64,000 nt of DNA from Streptomyces massasporeus (GCF_014648995.1 NZ_BMSE01000009.1:1-64000); one strand, 5' to 3'; shown: positions 35,025 through 43,773, counted from the first letter of the stretch. Made by a program: numbers and translations. The notes: a model not told the origin generated them from the sequence alone.

Positions 35025-36350
35025 CTATGCGATGTGGTCCTCTTCCAGTTCCGCGTTGTGCCGGTTCGTGAAGCGGTTGACCATGCGCTTGGCGTCCTCC
35101 GGCGGCAGGCCGATGCCGAACTCCGCCTCCACGTTGTCGATGAGCTCGCGCGGCGTGGGGTAGCTGCCGTTGATCGACTGCTTGAACACCTGGTAGAACG
35201 ACTCCTCGTCCGGCTCCGGGACGGGCACGGAGCCGGGGGGCGGGGTGCCGCCGCCCTCGCCCAGTTCACGGGTGCGGCCCGGCCCCACCGGGATGGGGAA
35301 GCTGCCCGTGTCCTCCGGGGACGGCGCCTCGAACGGCTGGTCCTCCAGGTACTGCTCGGCCTGCTGCTGCTCCGCGAACCACTGGGCGTACTGCTCCGGG
35401 TCGTAGGCAGGGTCGTAGCCACCCTGGTACGCGACCTCGCGCGGGGTGTTGAACCAGGGACTCTGGTCGGGTTCGGGCTCCGCTTCCAGGAACTCGGGAG
35501 CGGGAGAGGGGGCGCCGTCGAGCTCCAGGCGCTGCTCGCCGGGAGGCGTCGTCGCCCTGCGGGGAGCGGGCTGGGAGGAAGCGGCAGCCCCGCCCCCGGA
35601 CCGGGCGGGCGGGGCCGCCGCGTCCAGCGCCTGCTGGGGAGCCGGCGGGATCAGCGCCGGTTCGATACCCGCCGCCGCCAGCCCCGCCGGAGCCGTCTCG
35701 GCCAACGGCACCCCGTACCGCGCCAGCCGCAGCGGCATCAGGGACTCCACCGGAGCCTTCCTGCGCCACGACCGCCCGAACCGCGACCGCAGCCGCGCCT
35801 GGTAGACCAGCCGCTCCTGCTCCAGCTTGATGACCTGCTCGTAGGAGCGGAGCTCCCAGAGCTTCATACGGCGCCAGAGGAGGAACGTGGGGACGGGGGA
35901 GAGGAGCCAGCGGGTGAGGCGGACGCCCTCCATGTGCTTGTCGGCCGTGATGTCGGCGATACGGCCGATTGCGTGCCGGGCCGCCTCGACCGAGACCACG
36001 AACAGGATCGGGATCACCGCGTGCATGCCCACACCGAGCGGATCCGGCCACGCGGCCGCGCCGTTGAAGGCGATCGTCGCCGCGGTCAGCAGCCACGCCG
36101 TCTGGCGCAGCAGGGGGAACGGGATCCTGATCCAGGTGAGGAGCAGATCCAGGGCCAGCAGGACGCAGATGCCCGCGTCGATGCCGATCGGGAAGACGTA
36201 GGAGAAGTTCCCGAAGCCCTTCTTCAGGGCCAACTCGCGGACCGCCGCGTACGAACCGGCGAAGCCGATACCGGCGATGATCACGGCGCCCGCCACGACC
36301 ACGCCGATGAGAACGCGGTGCATCCGAGTCAGCTGCAGTGGCGCGGCCAC
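35025..36350 (-). CDS. DUF2637 membrane protein (SpdB/transfer-like)
   Basis: A 441-residue protein. Four or five hydrophobic helices occupy residues about 8-140 (VLIGVVVAGAVIIAGIGFAG, VLLALDLLLTW, LLTAATIAFNGAAAW, VIPILFVVSVEAARHAIG), the DUF2637 pattern also found in plasmid spread proteins and chromosomal relatives. A basic region around 150-215 and a long Pro/Glu/Gln-rich cytoplasmic tail follow. The last 60 residues (SYPTPRELIDNVEAEFGIGL) look like a small helical DNA- or protein-binding unit. GTG 36350 is supported by an AGGGGAGGGGAG tract just upstream; TTG 36386 is the longer option. Function not established. Confidence 0.82.
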   Translation of the reverse strand: MAAPLQLTRMHRVLIGVVVAGAVIIAGIGFAGSYAAVRELALKKGFGNFSYVFPIGIDAGICVLLALDLLLTWIRIPFPLLRQTAWLLTAATIAFNGAAAWPDPLGVGMHAVIPILFVVSVEAARHAIGRIADITADKHMEGVRLTRWLLSPVPTFLLWRRMKLWELRSYEQVIKLEQERLVYQARLRSRFGRSWRRKAPVESLMPLRLARYGVPLAETAPAGLAAAGIEPALIPPAPQQALDAAAPPARSGGGAAASSQPAPRRATTPPGEQRLELDGAPSPAPEFLEAEPEPDQSPWFNTPREVAYQGGYDPAYDPEQYAQWFAEQQQAEQYLEDQPFEAPSPEDTGSFPIPVGPGRTRELGEGGGTPPPGSVPVPEPDEESFYQVFKQSINGSYPTPRELIDNVEAEFGIGLPPEDAKRMVNRFTNRHNAELEEDHIA

Positions 36351-36374
36351 CCGTACTCCCCTCCCCTTGCATGT

Positions 36375-36388
36375 TGTTGCGCGCAACA
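36375..36388. promoter_or_regulatory. 14-bp perfect palindrome upstream of DUF2637 gene
   Basis: TGTTGCGCGCAACA is fully self-complementary and lies 25 bases upstream of the GTG start at 36350, in the position expected for an operator in the promoter or leader. I do not recognise the regulator. Confidence 0.6.
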
Positions 36389-36438
36389 GGGTGGCACATG
36401 TGTGCGGAGAACGGGTGGCCGGTTCCCGTCGGAGATGC

Positions 36439-37329
36439 TCAGCTCTTCGACGCGGGCTTCTTCGACGGCGAGGTCGAGGCGTCCTTCGAGGGCTCGTCCG
36501 AGGCTTCCTTGGACGCGGACTTCGACGGCGACTTCGACGGCGACTTGGACGCGGACTTGGACGGGCTGCCGCCCGCCTTGCCGCCGCCCTTGCCGTTCGC
36601 CTCGGACACGGCGTCCACCGCCTCCTTGGCGGCCTTCTTCGCGTCCTTCAGCATGTCGGAGCCGCTCGGCGTCTTGTCGCCGGCCAGACCCGCGCCGTTG
36701 TAGTCGAGCGTGACCACGACGTTCTCGACGCGCGCCACGACCGTCTGCTGCTTGAAGGTGCCTTCCTTCTTCTTCAGGTCGTAGTGCACGGCCGTCGCCT
36801 GGTCGCCCGTACCGGCCACCGGCTCCGTCTTGACGCCCTTCGCGCCCTCGACGGCCTGGGCCTCCTGCACCTGCTTCTCGAAGTACTCCTGGGCCAGCTT
36901 GTCGGCCGGGCCGCGGGTGACGTCCGACTCGAAGCGCAGCATCGACACGTTCAGCCAGCGGAACTGCGAGCCCTTCACGCCGTTGTTGTCGAGGCTGTTC
37001 CAGGAGCAGCTGCCCCGGGTCGAGATGTCGTCCGACTTGCCCTCCTTGCCGGACTTGCCCTTCGGGACGAGGTCCTCCAGCGTCTTCTTCGAGAACGCCT
37101 TGCACGGCTCCGGAAGCTTGCCGTACGCCGCCGCCTGCACGGTCGGTGACGGGCTCGCGGACGCCGAAGCGGCGGCCTTCGCCGACTTGTCCGTGCTGTC
37201 GCCGGAGCCGGAGTCCGAGGAGCAGCCGGCGGCGACCAGCATCACGGGGACGGCGGCCGCGCAGACAAGGACGCGGCCCCGCCCCTTCGCTCGCTGATCT
37301 CGCTCTTCACGCTGTGCTCGTCGCTGCAT
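36439..37329 (-). CDS. DUF3558 lipoprotein (first of two)
   Basis: A 296-residue secreted lipoprotein. The signal peptide VLVCAAAVPVMLVAAGC has its lipobox Cys near residue 37 after a basic start. The DUF3558-type domain begins with YGKLPEPCKAFSKKTLEDLV and includes CSWNSLDNNG. The last 60 residues are a low-complexity Ser/Lys tail (SKSPSKS, KEASDEPSKD) that may interact with the cell wall. ATG 37329 has GAAGGA directly upstream; ATG 37344 is in frame. DUF3558 proteins are surface-attached actinobacterial lipoproteins of unknown role. It is followed upstream by a paralogue on the same strand. Confidence 0.85.
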   Translation of the reverse strand: MQRRAQREERDQRAKGRGRVLVCAAAVPVMLVAAGCSSDSGSGDSTDKSAKAAASASASPSPTVQAAAYGKLPEPCKAFSKKTLEDLVPKGKSGKEGKSDDISTRGSCSWNSLDNNGVKGSQFRWLNVSMLRFESDVTRGPADKLAQEYFEKQVQEAQAVEGAKGVKTEPVAGTGDQATAVHYDLKKKEGTFKQQTVVARVENVVVTLDYNGAGLAGDKTPSGSDMLKDAKKAAKEAVDAVSEANGKGGGKAGGSPSKSASKSPSKSPSKSASKEASDEPSKDASTSPSKKPASKS

Positions 37330-37463
37330 GGTTCCTTCACTCATGACGCTCGTGGTTCCCTGCGGTCGGAACGGGTCCGAGTGGTCACCGTACGCGGTGA
37401 GGCAACGGTTTGTTCTTCCTTCGGGTGCTTTGCGGGTACGCGTGAAGGGGCCGTGAAAGGGGC

Positions 37464-38282
37464 TCAGTCGCTCAGCGAATCCGCCAGCTGGGAGGCCAGT
37501 TTCTGCGCCCTGTCCTGCATTTCCTTGCTGTCCGGGACGACGCCGACGGTCGCCGGCTGCTCCGCGTACTCGATGGTCACGATGACGTTGGACGTGCGGA
37601 ACGCCACAGTCACCGTCCGCTGCTTGGCCGTCGAACCGGAACTGCTGAGCCCGTCGTCGAGGAAGGCCTCGTCGCCGAGGTCCTCCAGTACCCGGGGCTG
37701 CAGTTCGGTCGGGGCGGCGGACACGGACGCCGAGGGCGAGGAGGAGCCGGACGGGGAGGGGGAGCCGCTCGGGGACGCGCTCGCACCGCCCGCCGGGGTG
37801 CTGCCGGTGGCCGCCGTCTCGGTCGCGGTCGGCACCGGCAGGTGGGCCGAGGCCTCCTGCTCCGCGAAGAGCTGTTCGGCCTGGTTGTCGTCGCTGACGG
37901 CGTTGTCGTAGGAGACGACCCGCTCGAAGTCGATCAGCAGGTGGTCGGTGGCGTCCGGAGAGTCCACCTTCCAGCGGCAGCCGACCTTGCGGTCGGTGTC
38001 GAACGTGGTCGTGGGCTCACCCTCGTAGGCCTTCTCGCGCTGCTCCTCGTCGCCGATCTCCCGGATGCCCGGGAGGAGTTCGTCGAGCGTGCTCTCGCCG
38101 ACCTCGGCGCAGGGCTCGGGGAGGGTGCGGTAGCGGCCGGGCTCGGCGGCGGGCGATGCCGTGCCCGTGTCGCCCGGGTTGGAGCCGTCCGTCGTCCCCT
38201 CGTCGCCCGAGCCGCCGGTGCAGCCGGCCAGGACCGCCGCGAGGAGCACGGCGATACCGGGTACGTAGGCCTTCCGTTGCAC
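37464..38282 (-). CDS. DUF3558 lipoprotein (second of two)
   Basis: A 272-residue paralogue of the neighbouring lipoprotein: signal peptide VPGIAVLLAAVLAGC with lipobox Cys near residue 21, then YRTLPEPCAEVGESTLDELL and CRWKVDSPDATDHL aligning with the corresponding motifs. A Ser/Pro/Gly tract (about 145-180) interrupts the domain. GTG 38282 is used since GAGAGGGG lies 7 bases upstream; the frame continues to 38354 without support. The two genes are 134 bases apart and probably arose by tandem duplication. Confidence 0.85.
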   Translation of the reverse strand: MQRKAYVPGIAVLLAAVLAGCTGGSGDEGTTDGSNPGDTGTASPAAEPGRYRTLPEPCAEVGESTLDELLPGIREIGDEEQREKAYEGEPTTTFDTDRKVGCRWKVDSPDATDHLLIDFERVVSYDNAVSDDNQAEQLFAEQEASAHLPVPTATETAATGSTPAGGASASPSGSPSPSGSSSPSASVSAAPTELQPRVLEDLGDEAFLDDGLSSSGSTAKQRTVTVAFRTSNVIVTIEYAEQPATVGVVPDSKEMQDRAQKLASQLADSLSD

Positions 38283-38453
38283 GTGGTGGCCCCTCTCGAC
38301 ACGGATATTGGCTTGCCGCCCCAGGCCGGGCGATGAACACAATGTGTATCGCACGCACTGCCGTGAACGCCGGTCCGATTTCCCTTTCGTCGACTTTGGC
38401 TCCGGTATTTGCTGTTGAAGACTTCTGTTCGTTTACGGGGGATTGAGGGTGTT

Positions 38454-39647
38454 ATGTCGTATGTAGAGATACCGGGTGCGAAGGTACCGATCCGGATGTG
38501 GACCGACCCGGCCTCGGTCGAGGAGGGCGCGCTCCAGCAGCTGCGGAACGTCGCCACGCTGCCGTGGATCAAGGGCCTTGCCGTCATGCCTGACGTGCAC
38601 TACGGCAAGGGCGCGACGGTCGGCTCGGTCATCGCGATGCGGGGCGCGGTGTGCCCGGCGGCGGTGGGTGTCGACATCGGCTGCGGAATGTCGGCGGTGA
38701 AGACGTCCCTGACGGCGAACGACCTGCCCGGCGACCTGTCCCGGCTGCGGTCGCGGATCGAGCAGGTGATTCCGGTGGGACGCGGGATGCATGACGACCC
38801 GGTGGATCCGGGGCGCTTCCATGGAATGGCCACTGCCGGGTGGGACGACTTCTGGTCGCGGTTCGACGGGGTGGCCGAGGCGGTCAAGTTCCGCCAGGAG
38901 CGTGCCACCAAGCAGATGGGAACGCTCGGATCCGGGAATCATTTTGTCGAAGTTTGTACGGATACAACCGGTTCCGTCTGGCTGATGCTGCACTCCGGGT
39001 CCCGGAACATCGGCAAGGAACTGGCCGACCATCACATCGGCGTGGCCCAGAAGCTCCCGCACAACCAGAACCTGGTCGACCGCGACCTCGCCGTGTTCGT
39101 CGCGGACACCCCGCAGATGGCGGCGTACCGCAACGACCTGTTCTGGGCGCAGGAGTACGCGAAGCACAACCGCTCGATCATGATGGCGCTCCTCAAGGAC
39201 GTGATCCGCAAGGAGTTCAAGAAGGCCAAGCCCACCTTCGAGCCGGAGATCAGCGCGCACCACAACTACGTGGCCGAGGAGCGCTACGACGGGATGGACC
39301 TGCTCGTGACCCGCAAGGGCGCGATCCGGGCCGGCTCCGGCGAGTACGGGATCATCCCCGGCTCCATGGGCACGGGTTCGTACATCGTGAAGGGCCTCGG
39401 CAACGCCAAGTCCTTCAACTCGGCCTCCCACGGCGCGGGCCGGCGCATGAGCCGCAACGCGGCCAAGCGCCGGTTCACCACGAAGGACCTGGAGCAGCAG
39501 ACCCAGGGTGTGGAGTGCCGCAAGGACTCCGGGGTCGTCGACGAGATCCCCGGCGCCTACAAGCCGATCGAGCAGGTCATCGACCAGCAGCGCGACCTCG
39601 TGGAGGTCGTGGCGCAGATCAAGCAGGTCGTCTGCGTGAAGGGCTGA
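38454..39647 (+). CDS. rtcB: RNA-splicing ligase RtcB
   Basis: A 397-residue RtcB-family RNA ligase, which joins 2',3'-cyclic phosphate or 3'-phosphate ends to 5'-OH ends using GTP and manganese. The metal-binding Cys is in VGVDIGCGMSAVKT, a His ligand in TLGSGNHFVEV, and the guanylylated His in SHGAGRRMSRNAA. The length is at the short end, as for the bacterial RtcB3-like group. ATG 38454 is preceded by GAGGG and begins MSYVEIPGAKVPI. It has no RtcA or RNA-repair partner beside it. Confidence 0.94.
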   Translation: MSYVEIPGAKVPIRMWTDPASVEEGALQQLRNVATLPWIKGLAVMPDVHYGKGATVGSVIAMRGAVCPAAVGVDIGCGMSAVKTSLTANDLPGDLSRLRSRIEQVIPVGRGMHDDPVDPGRFHGMATAGWDDFWSRFDGVAEAVKFRQERATKQMGTLGSGNHFVEVCTDTTGSVWLMLHSGSRNIGKELADHHIGVAQKLPHNQNLVDRDLAVFVADTPQMAAYRNDLFWAQEYAKHNRSIMMALLKDVIRKEFKKAKPTFEPEISAHHNYVAEERYDGMDLLVTRKGAIRAGSGEYGIIPGSMGTGSYIVKGLGNAKSFNSASHGAGRRMSRNAAKRRFTTKDLEQQTQGVECRKDSGVVDEIPGAYKPIEQVIDQQRDLVEVVAQIKQVVCVKG

Positions 39648-39653
39648 CCGGCG

Positions 39654-40430
39654 CTACGCGTCCCGGTGCACCTTCGTGTTGGAGGCCTGGGCGCGGGGGC
39701 GCAGGACCAGGAGGTCGACGTTGACGTGGGCGGGGCGGGTGACCGCCCACGTGATCGTGTCGGCGACGTCGTCGGCCGTGAGGGGTTCGGCGACGCCCTG
39801 GTAGACCTTGGCCGCCTTCTCCTCGTCGCCGCCGAAGCGGGTCAGGGCGAACTCGTCCGTCTTGACCATGCCGGGGGCGACCTCGATGACCCGGACCGGC
39901 TGGCCGACGATCTCCAGGCGCAGGGTCTCGGCGAGGACGTGGGAGCCGTGCTTGGCGGCGACGTAGCCACCGCCGCCCTCGTAGGTGCCGTGGCCGGCGG
40001 TGGAGGAGACGACCACGACCGTGCCGTCGCCGCTCGCGATCAGCTTGGGCAGCAGGGCCTGGGTGAGGTTGAGGGTGCCGATGACGTTCGTCTCGTACAT
40101 CTGCCGCCAGTCGGCCGGGTCGCCGGTGGCGACCGGGTCGGCGCCGAGCGCGCCGCCCGCGTTGTTGACCAGCACGCCGATCGTCTTGAACGCCGTGGCG
40201 AACTCGTCGACCGCGGCGCGGTCGGTGACGTCGAGGGTGTACGCCGTGGCCTGGTGGCCCGCTGCGGTGATCTCCTCGGCCAGGGCCTCGATGCGGTCCT
40301 TGCGGCGCGCGGTGAGGACGACGCGGTAGCCCGCCGCGGCGAGCTGCCGGGCCGTGGCGGCGCCGATCCCGCTGCTCGCACCCGTGACGACGGCGATACG
40401 GGAGGCTGCGGGCGGGGCGGCGGTGGCCAT
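39654..40430 (-). CDS. Short-chain dehydrogenase/reductase (classical SDR)
   Basis: A 258-residue classical SDR with VVTGASSGIGAATARQL (cofactor), LVNNAGGALG, catalytic Ser in VVVVSSTAGHG and YVAAKHGSHVLAETL (YxxxK). The Arg pair in LTARRKDRIEAL indicates NADP(H) preference. The Glu-less motif VAPGMVKTDEF precedes the substrate loop. It fits the NADP-dependent 3-hydroxy acid dehydrogenase (YdfG-like) group. It is convergent with rtcB, 6 bases apart. Confidence 0.92.
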   Translation of the reverse strand: MATAAPPAASRIAVVTGASSGIGAATARQLAAAGYRVVLTARRKDRIEALAEEITAAGHQATAYTLDVTDRAAVDEFATAFKTIGVLVNNAGGALGADPVATGDPADWRQMYETNVIGTLNLTQALLPKLIASGDGTVVVVSSTAGHGTYEGGGGYVAAKHGSHVLAETLRLEIVGQPVRVIEVAPGMVKTDEFALTRFGGDEEKAAKVYQGVAEPLTADDVADTITWAVTRPAHVNVDLLVLRPRAQASNTKVHRDA

Positions 40431-40556
40431 GGGGTGCTCCTCGGGTCCTCGGGCGTGGGCGGGCCCGGCGTCCGCGTCGGGTCCGTGGCCAGGATAGGCG
40501 GGCCCTTCGGTGGGAGAATGAGGACGGGTGATCCCCTGTTCTCCCGGAGGTGGATC

Positions 40557-40994
40557 ATGGGCGAGGCGCGTGAGGTCATGGACCGGCTCACGGACGCGGT
40601 CACCACACACACGGATCTGAAGGCCGTCGGCGAGCTCTACGCCGAGGACGCGGTCGCCTTCACCCCCGACGAGGGGGAGCTGCGCGGGCGCGACTCGATC
40701 GTCGACTACTGGCGGACGATGACCGAGGCGGTCCCCGGGGCGACGTTCGAGGTGCTGCATTCCTACGAGGCCGGGGACACGGCCATCGACGAGGGCATCT
40801 ACCGCGGGCGGAACACCGGGCCGCTGGAGCTGCCCAACGGCGAGACGCTGCCGCCGACGCAGAAGGAGGTCCGGATCCGCGGGGTGGACATCGCCACCGT
40901 GCGGGACGGGCGGATCGTCGACTACCGGCTGTACTTCGACGAGATGGACTTCCTGGGGCAGTTGGGGCTGCTCCCGCCCGACGAGCCGTTCTGA
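40557..40994 (+). CDS. SnoaL/NTF2-like protein
   Basis: A 145-residue alpha+beta barrel protein of the SnoaL-like/NTF2 superfamily: KAVGELYAEDAVAFTPDEGE, LRGRDSIVDYWRTMTEA and VDIATVRDGRIVDYRLYFDE. Members are cyclases, isomerases or simply ligand-binding proteins; activity cannot be assigned. ATG 40557 has CGGAGG 6 bases upstream. It is divergent from the SDR gene. Confidence 0.85.
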   Translation: MGEAREVMDRLTDAVTTHTDLKAVGELYAEDAVAFTPDEGELRGRDSIVDYWRTMTEAVPGATFEVLHSYEAGDTAIDEGIYRGRNTGPLELPNGETLPPTQKEVRIRGVDIATVRDGRIVDYRLYFDEMDFLGQLGLLPPDEPF

Positions 40995-41011
40995 GCCGCC
41001 CGAGGGGTCGG

Positions 41012-41347
41012 TCAGTTTCCCCGCGGGGCGTACATGATGACGGCCATGCCCGCGAGGCAGACCAGCGCGCCCGTGATGTCCCAGCGGTCCGGGCGGTAGC
41101 CGTCCGCGACCACGCCCCACAGGATCGAACCGGCGACGAAGATCCCGCCGTACGCGGCGAGGACGCGGCCGAAGTGGGCGTCGGGCTGGAAGGTCGCGAC
41201 GAAGCCGTAGGCGCCGAGCGCGAGGACACCGCCGGCCGCCCAGAGCCAGCCCTTGTTCTCGCGCACGCCCTGCCAGACGAGCCAGGCGCCGCCGATCTCG
41301 AGGAGCGCGGCGAGAACGAAGAGGGCGGCGGAGCGGAGCACGGACAT
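41012..41347 (-). CDS. YnfA family small membrane protein
   Basis: A 111-residue protein with four hydrophobic helices and the family signatures LLEIGGAWLVWQGVRENKGW, AYGFVATFQPDAHFGRVLAA and AYGGIFVAGSILWGVVADG, then LVCLAGMAVIMYAPRGN. UPF0060/YnfA proteins resemble small multidrug transporters, and some give disinfectant tolerance. Length and start (ATG 41347) are as expected. Confidence 0.93.
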   Translation of the reverse strand: MSVLRSAALFVLAALLEIGGAWLVWQGVRENKGWLWAAGGVLALGAYGFVATFQPDAHFGRVLAAYGGIFVAGSILWGVVADGYRPDRWDITGALVCLAGMAVIMYAPRGN

Positions 41348-41381
41348 GGCGGTCAGCTTCGCACGCCCGGCATGGCCTCGT

Positions 41382-41430
41382 GCCGTCAGCCGTCAGCCGT
41401 CAGCCGTCAGCCGTCAGCCGTCAGCCATCA
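41382..41430. repeat. Heptamer GCCGTCA tandem array
   Basis: Six perfect GCCGTCA copies run from 41382 to 41423, followed by GCCATCA and further degenerate copies that reach the stop of the HxlR gene at 41442. The array lies between the ynfA-like start and the HxlR stop. Copy number probably varies by slippage. Confidence 0.92.
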
Positions 41431-41441
41431 GCCCTTAGCCG

Positions 41442-41849
41442 TCAGGCGTCGGCGGACTCGGCGTCGTAGCGCTCGCGGGCGTCCCTGACCTCGTCGAAGT
41501 GGTTCTCCGCCCAGTCCTTCACGGCGGTCAGCAGCAGGGCCAGGTTCTGGCCGAGGGGCGTGAGCGCGTAGTCGACGCGGACCGGGACGGACGGGGTGAC
41601 GGTGCGGGTGAGCAGGCCGTCGCGTTCCAGGGAGCGCAGGGTCTGGGTGAGCATCTTGGGGCTGACGCCGGCGATCTTGCGGCCGAGGTCGCTGTAGCGC
41701 AGGGGTCCCGGGGCGAGGGCGGACACGACCAGGCTGACCCACTTGTCGCTGATGCGGTCCAGGAGCTGGTTGGTGGGGCAGCTCTTGAGGAACGCGTCGT
41801 ACTCGATGCGGGCCTGTTCGCGCCGCTGGGCGGCCGTCAGGGTGGCCAT
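41442..41849 (-). CDS. HxlR-family winged-helix regulator
   Basis: A 135-residue HxlR/DUF24 regulator. The conserved Cys near residue 24 in LKSCPTNQLLDRISDKW is the redox or quinone-sensing residue in YodB, QorR and HypR. The winged helix follows (LRYSDLGRKIAGVSPKMLTQ, TLRSLERDGLLTRTV). It is divergent from a quinone-oxidoreductase-like gene with a candidate operator between, the arrangement of the qorR/qorA pair. It likely represses that gene and itself until thiol-reactive electrophiles oxidise the Cys. Confidence 0.93.
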   Translation of the reverse strand: MATLTAAQRREQARIEYDAFLKSCPTNQLLDRISDKWVSLVVSALAPGPLRYSDLGRKIAGVSPKMLTQTLRSLERDGLLTRTVTPSVPVRVDYALTPLGQNLALLLTAVKDWAENHFDEVRDARERYDAESADA

Positions 41850-41889
41850 GGCTCACCTCCGGGGTACATACGCACTCGCAGGTAACTAC

Positions 41890-41906
41890 TTACTCCTGGA
41901 TAGTAA
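41890..41906. promoter_or_regulatory. Candidate HxlR operator
   Basis: TTACT (41890-41894) and AGTAA (41902-41906) form an inverted repeat with a 7-base spacer, in the AT-rich centre of the divergent promoter region. It resembles the TACT-N7-AGTA type operators of HxlR/DUF24 regulators (YodB, QorR). Two GTAACT half-sites (41882 and 41903) add a direct repeat. Confidence 0.65.
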
Positions 41907-41973
41907 CTCTTCCTAGGGTTGTGCGCAGGGGGCGGAGAACGTCCCCGGTGCCGACAATCCGAGGAGCGTCGCT

Positions 41974-42861
41974 GTGCGTGCTGTAGTGGTGAATTCGTTC
42001 GGTGGGCCGGACGTCGTGGAGGTCGTGGAGACCGAGGTGCCGGAACCCGGTGCGCGAGAGATACGGATCAAGGTGGCGGCGGCCTCGCTGAACCCCGTGG
42101 ACGCGGGGGTGCGGGCCGGTGTCTTCGGGGGTGCGGGCAAGCGGATCGGGCTGGGCTGGGACGTCGCCGGGACGGTGGACGCGGTGGGGGTGGCCAGTTC
42201 GTGGAGCGTGGGGGACGAGGTGGTGGCCCTCGACTACGGCATGGTCAAGCCGCTGGGCACCCACGCCGAGTACGTCGTCGTGGACACCGACGCGGCGGCC
42301 CTCGCGCCCGCCACGGTGGACGCCGTCCGGGCGGCGACCCTGCCCCTGAACGCGCTGACCGCCTTGCAGGCCCTGGACCGGCTGGAGCTCGCCCCGGGCG
42401 ATTCGCTGCTGGTGACGGGCGCGGCGGGGGCGGTCGGCGGCTACGCGGTCCAGCTCGCCGCGCACCGGGGGATATCGGTGACCGGCCTGGCGCGCGAGGG
42501 CGACGAGGCGTTCGTGCGGTCCCTGGGGGCCGGGCGCTTCGTCGGCGCCGTCGCGGACCGGGACTTCGACGCGGTGCTGGACGCCGCCGTCCTCGGTGAG
42601 CCGGCCCTGGCGGCAGTGCGCGACGGGGGCCGGTACATCGGCGTCATCCCGCAGGCCGAGCCCGCCTCCGTCCGGGGGGTGCGGACCGGTGCCGTCGAGG
42701 TGAGCGCCGATGGTGCGCGGCTGGCTGAGCTGGTGCGGCTGGTGGACGAGGGGGTGCTGACGACGCGGGTGGCCGAGACGTTCGCCCTGGAGGACGCCGC
42801 GAAGGCGCATGCCCGGCTGGACGGGGGCGGTGTGCGGGGGCGGCTGGTGCTCGTGCCCTGA
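41974..42861 (+). CDS. Zinc-independent quinone oxidoreductase-like MDR protein
   Basis: A 295-residue medium-chain dehydrogenase/reductase without zinc-binding Cys. It has the GroES-like N-terminal domain (AASLNPVDAGVRAGVFGG, GLGWDVAGTVDAVG) and the NADPH-binding domain with SLLVTGAAGAVGGYAVQLAA. The family includes QorA-type quinone and enone reductases. It starts at GTG 41974 and is divergent from the HxlR regulator, which suggests induction by quinones or diamide-like electrophiles. Confidence 0.9.
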   Translation: MRAVVVNSFGGPDVVEVVETEVPEPGAREIRIKVAAASLNPVDAGVRAGVFGGAGKRIGLGWDVAGTVDAVGVASSWSVGDEVVALDYGMVKPLGTHAEYVVVDTDAAALAPATVDAVRAATLPLNALTALQALDRLELAPGDSLLVTGAAGAVGGYAVQLAAHRGISVTGLAREGDEAFVRSLGAGRFVGAVADRDFDAVLDAAVLGEPALAAVRDGGRYIGVIPQAEPASVRGVRTGAVEVSADGARLAELVRLVDEGVLTTRVAETFALEDAAKAHARLDGGGVRGRLVLVP

Positions 42862-42877
42862 CGGGTGCGGACACGGC

Positions 42878-43711
42878 CTACGCCCCTCCGCGTCCGGCCC
42901 GGGTCTCCGCCGCGTACGCCGTGGGCGGCACCCCCACCGTCGCCGTGAAGTCCCGTACGAGGTGGGCCTGGTCGGCGTAGCCGAGGTCGGCGGCGAGGGC
43001 GGCCCAGTCGATGTCGTCGCGGGTGCCGGCCTGTTCCAGGGCCTCGTGGATGCGGTAGCGGAGGATGACCCACTTGGGGCTCACCCCCACGCAGGTGGCG
43101 AACAGCCGTTGCAGGGCCCGCACCGACAGGCCCTCGGCGCGGGCGAAGTCGCCGACGCGGCGCACGGTGCGGTCGGCGCGGATGTGCCGGACGAGATCGA
43201 TGGCGAGGTCGGCCTGCGGGTCCGGGGCGTGGGGCAGGGAGAGCAGGAAGGCGTCCAGGGCGGCCACCCGGGCGCGGTCGCCGGCGGCGGTGACGATCGA
43301 GCGGGCGGTGTCGCCGGTGATCTGCGGGAACACCTCCCGGGCGGGCAGCGCGCGGCCCGTCCACCGGGAGACGGGTGCCTCGGGGGTGTACGGCCGGAAG
43401 CCGCCGGGCCGGAACTTCGCCCCGCAGACGCGGCCCCGCTCGGTCAGCTTCCTGGTGTACAGCCCCAGGGCGACGCCCGTGACCTCGGCGTACGGCGGGC
43501 CCTCGTCCTCGTCCCACTGGAAGGTGAGGTTGACGGCGGGGTGCGGGACGATGTGGGAGGCGTAGGGCGCGGGCAGGTCCCAGTCGATGAGCCAGTACCA
43601 CTCGACGTACCGGCGCAGGGGCTCGGCGGGCTCGTGGCGGCGGAATCGGACGCGGTCGAGCAGCCCGGACGGGTCGACGATCCCGCGGGTGTCGTGGCGG
43701 GGTGCCTCCAT
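42878..43711 (-). CDS. AraC-family transcriptional regulator
   Basis: A 277-residue regulator: N-terminal DUF6597-like/AraC effector region (LRRYVEWYWLIDWDLPAPY, SHIVPHPAVNLTFQWDEDEG) and two C-terminal helix-turn-helix units (VRRVGDFARAEGLSVRALQR, LFATCVGVSPKWVI; then AALAADLGYADQAHLVRDFT). It is convergent with the oxidoreductase gene (16 bases) and divergent from the TIGR03086 gene, which it may control. Confidence 0.92.
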   Translation of the reverse strand: MEAPRHDTRGIVDPSGLLDRVRFRRHEPAEPLRRYVEWYWLIDWDLPAPYASHIVPHPAVNLTFQWDEDEGPPYAEVTGVALGLYTRKLTERGRVCGAKFRPGGFRPYTPEAPVSRWTGRALPAREVFPQITGDTARSIVTAAGDRARVAALDAFLLSLPHAPDPQADLAIDLVRHIRADRTVRRVGDFARAEGLSVRALQRLFATCVGVSPKWVILRYRIHEALEQAGTRDDIDWAALAADLGYADQAHLVRDFTATVGVPPTAYAAETRAGRGGA

Positions 43712-43773
43712 GGCCGGATCGTACGTCGCGTTTCTTCAAGAGGGGCAGACCCCGGCCTGCCTACGGTCGGGGT

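Noticed and set aside
41382..41430. CRISPR-like array
   Set aside because: The repeat is a 7-bp tandem without spacers; no cas gene is present anywhere in the window.
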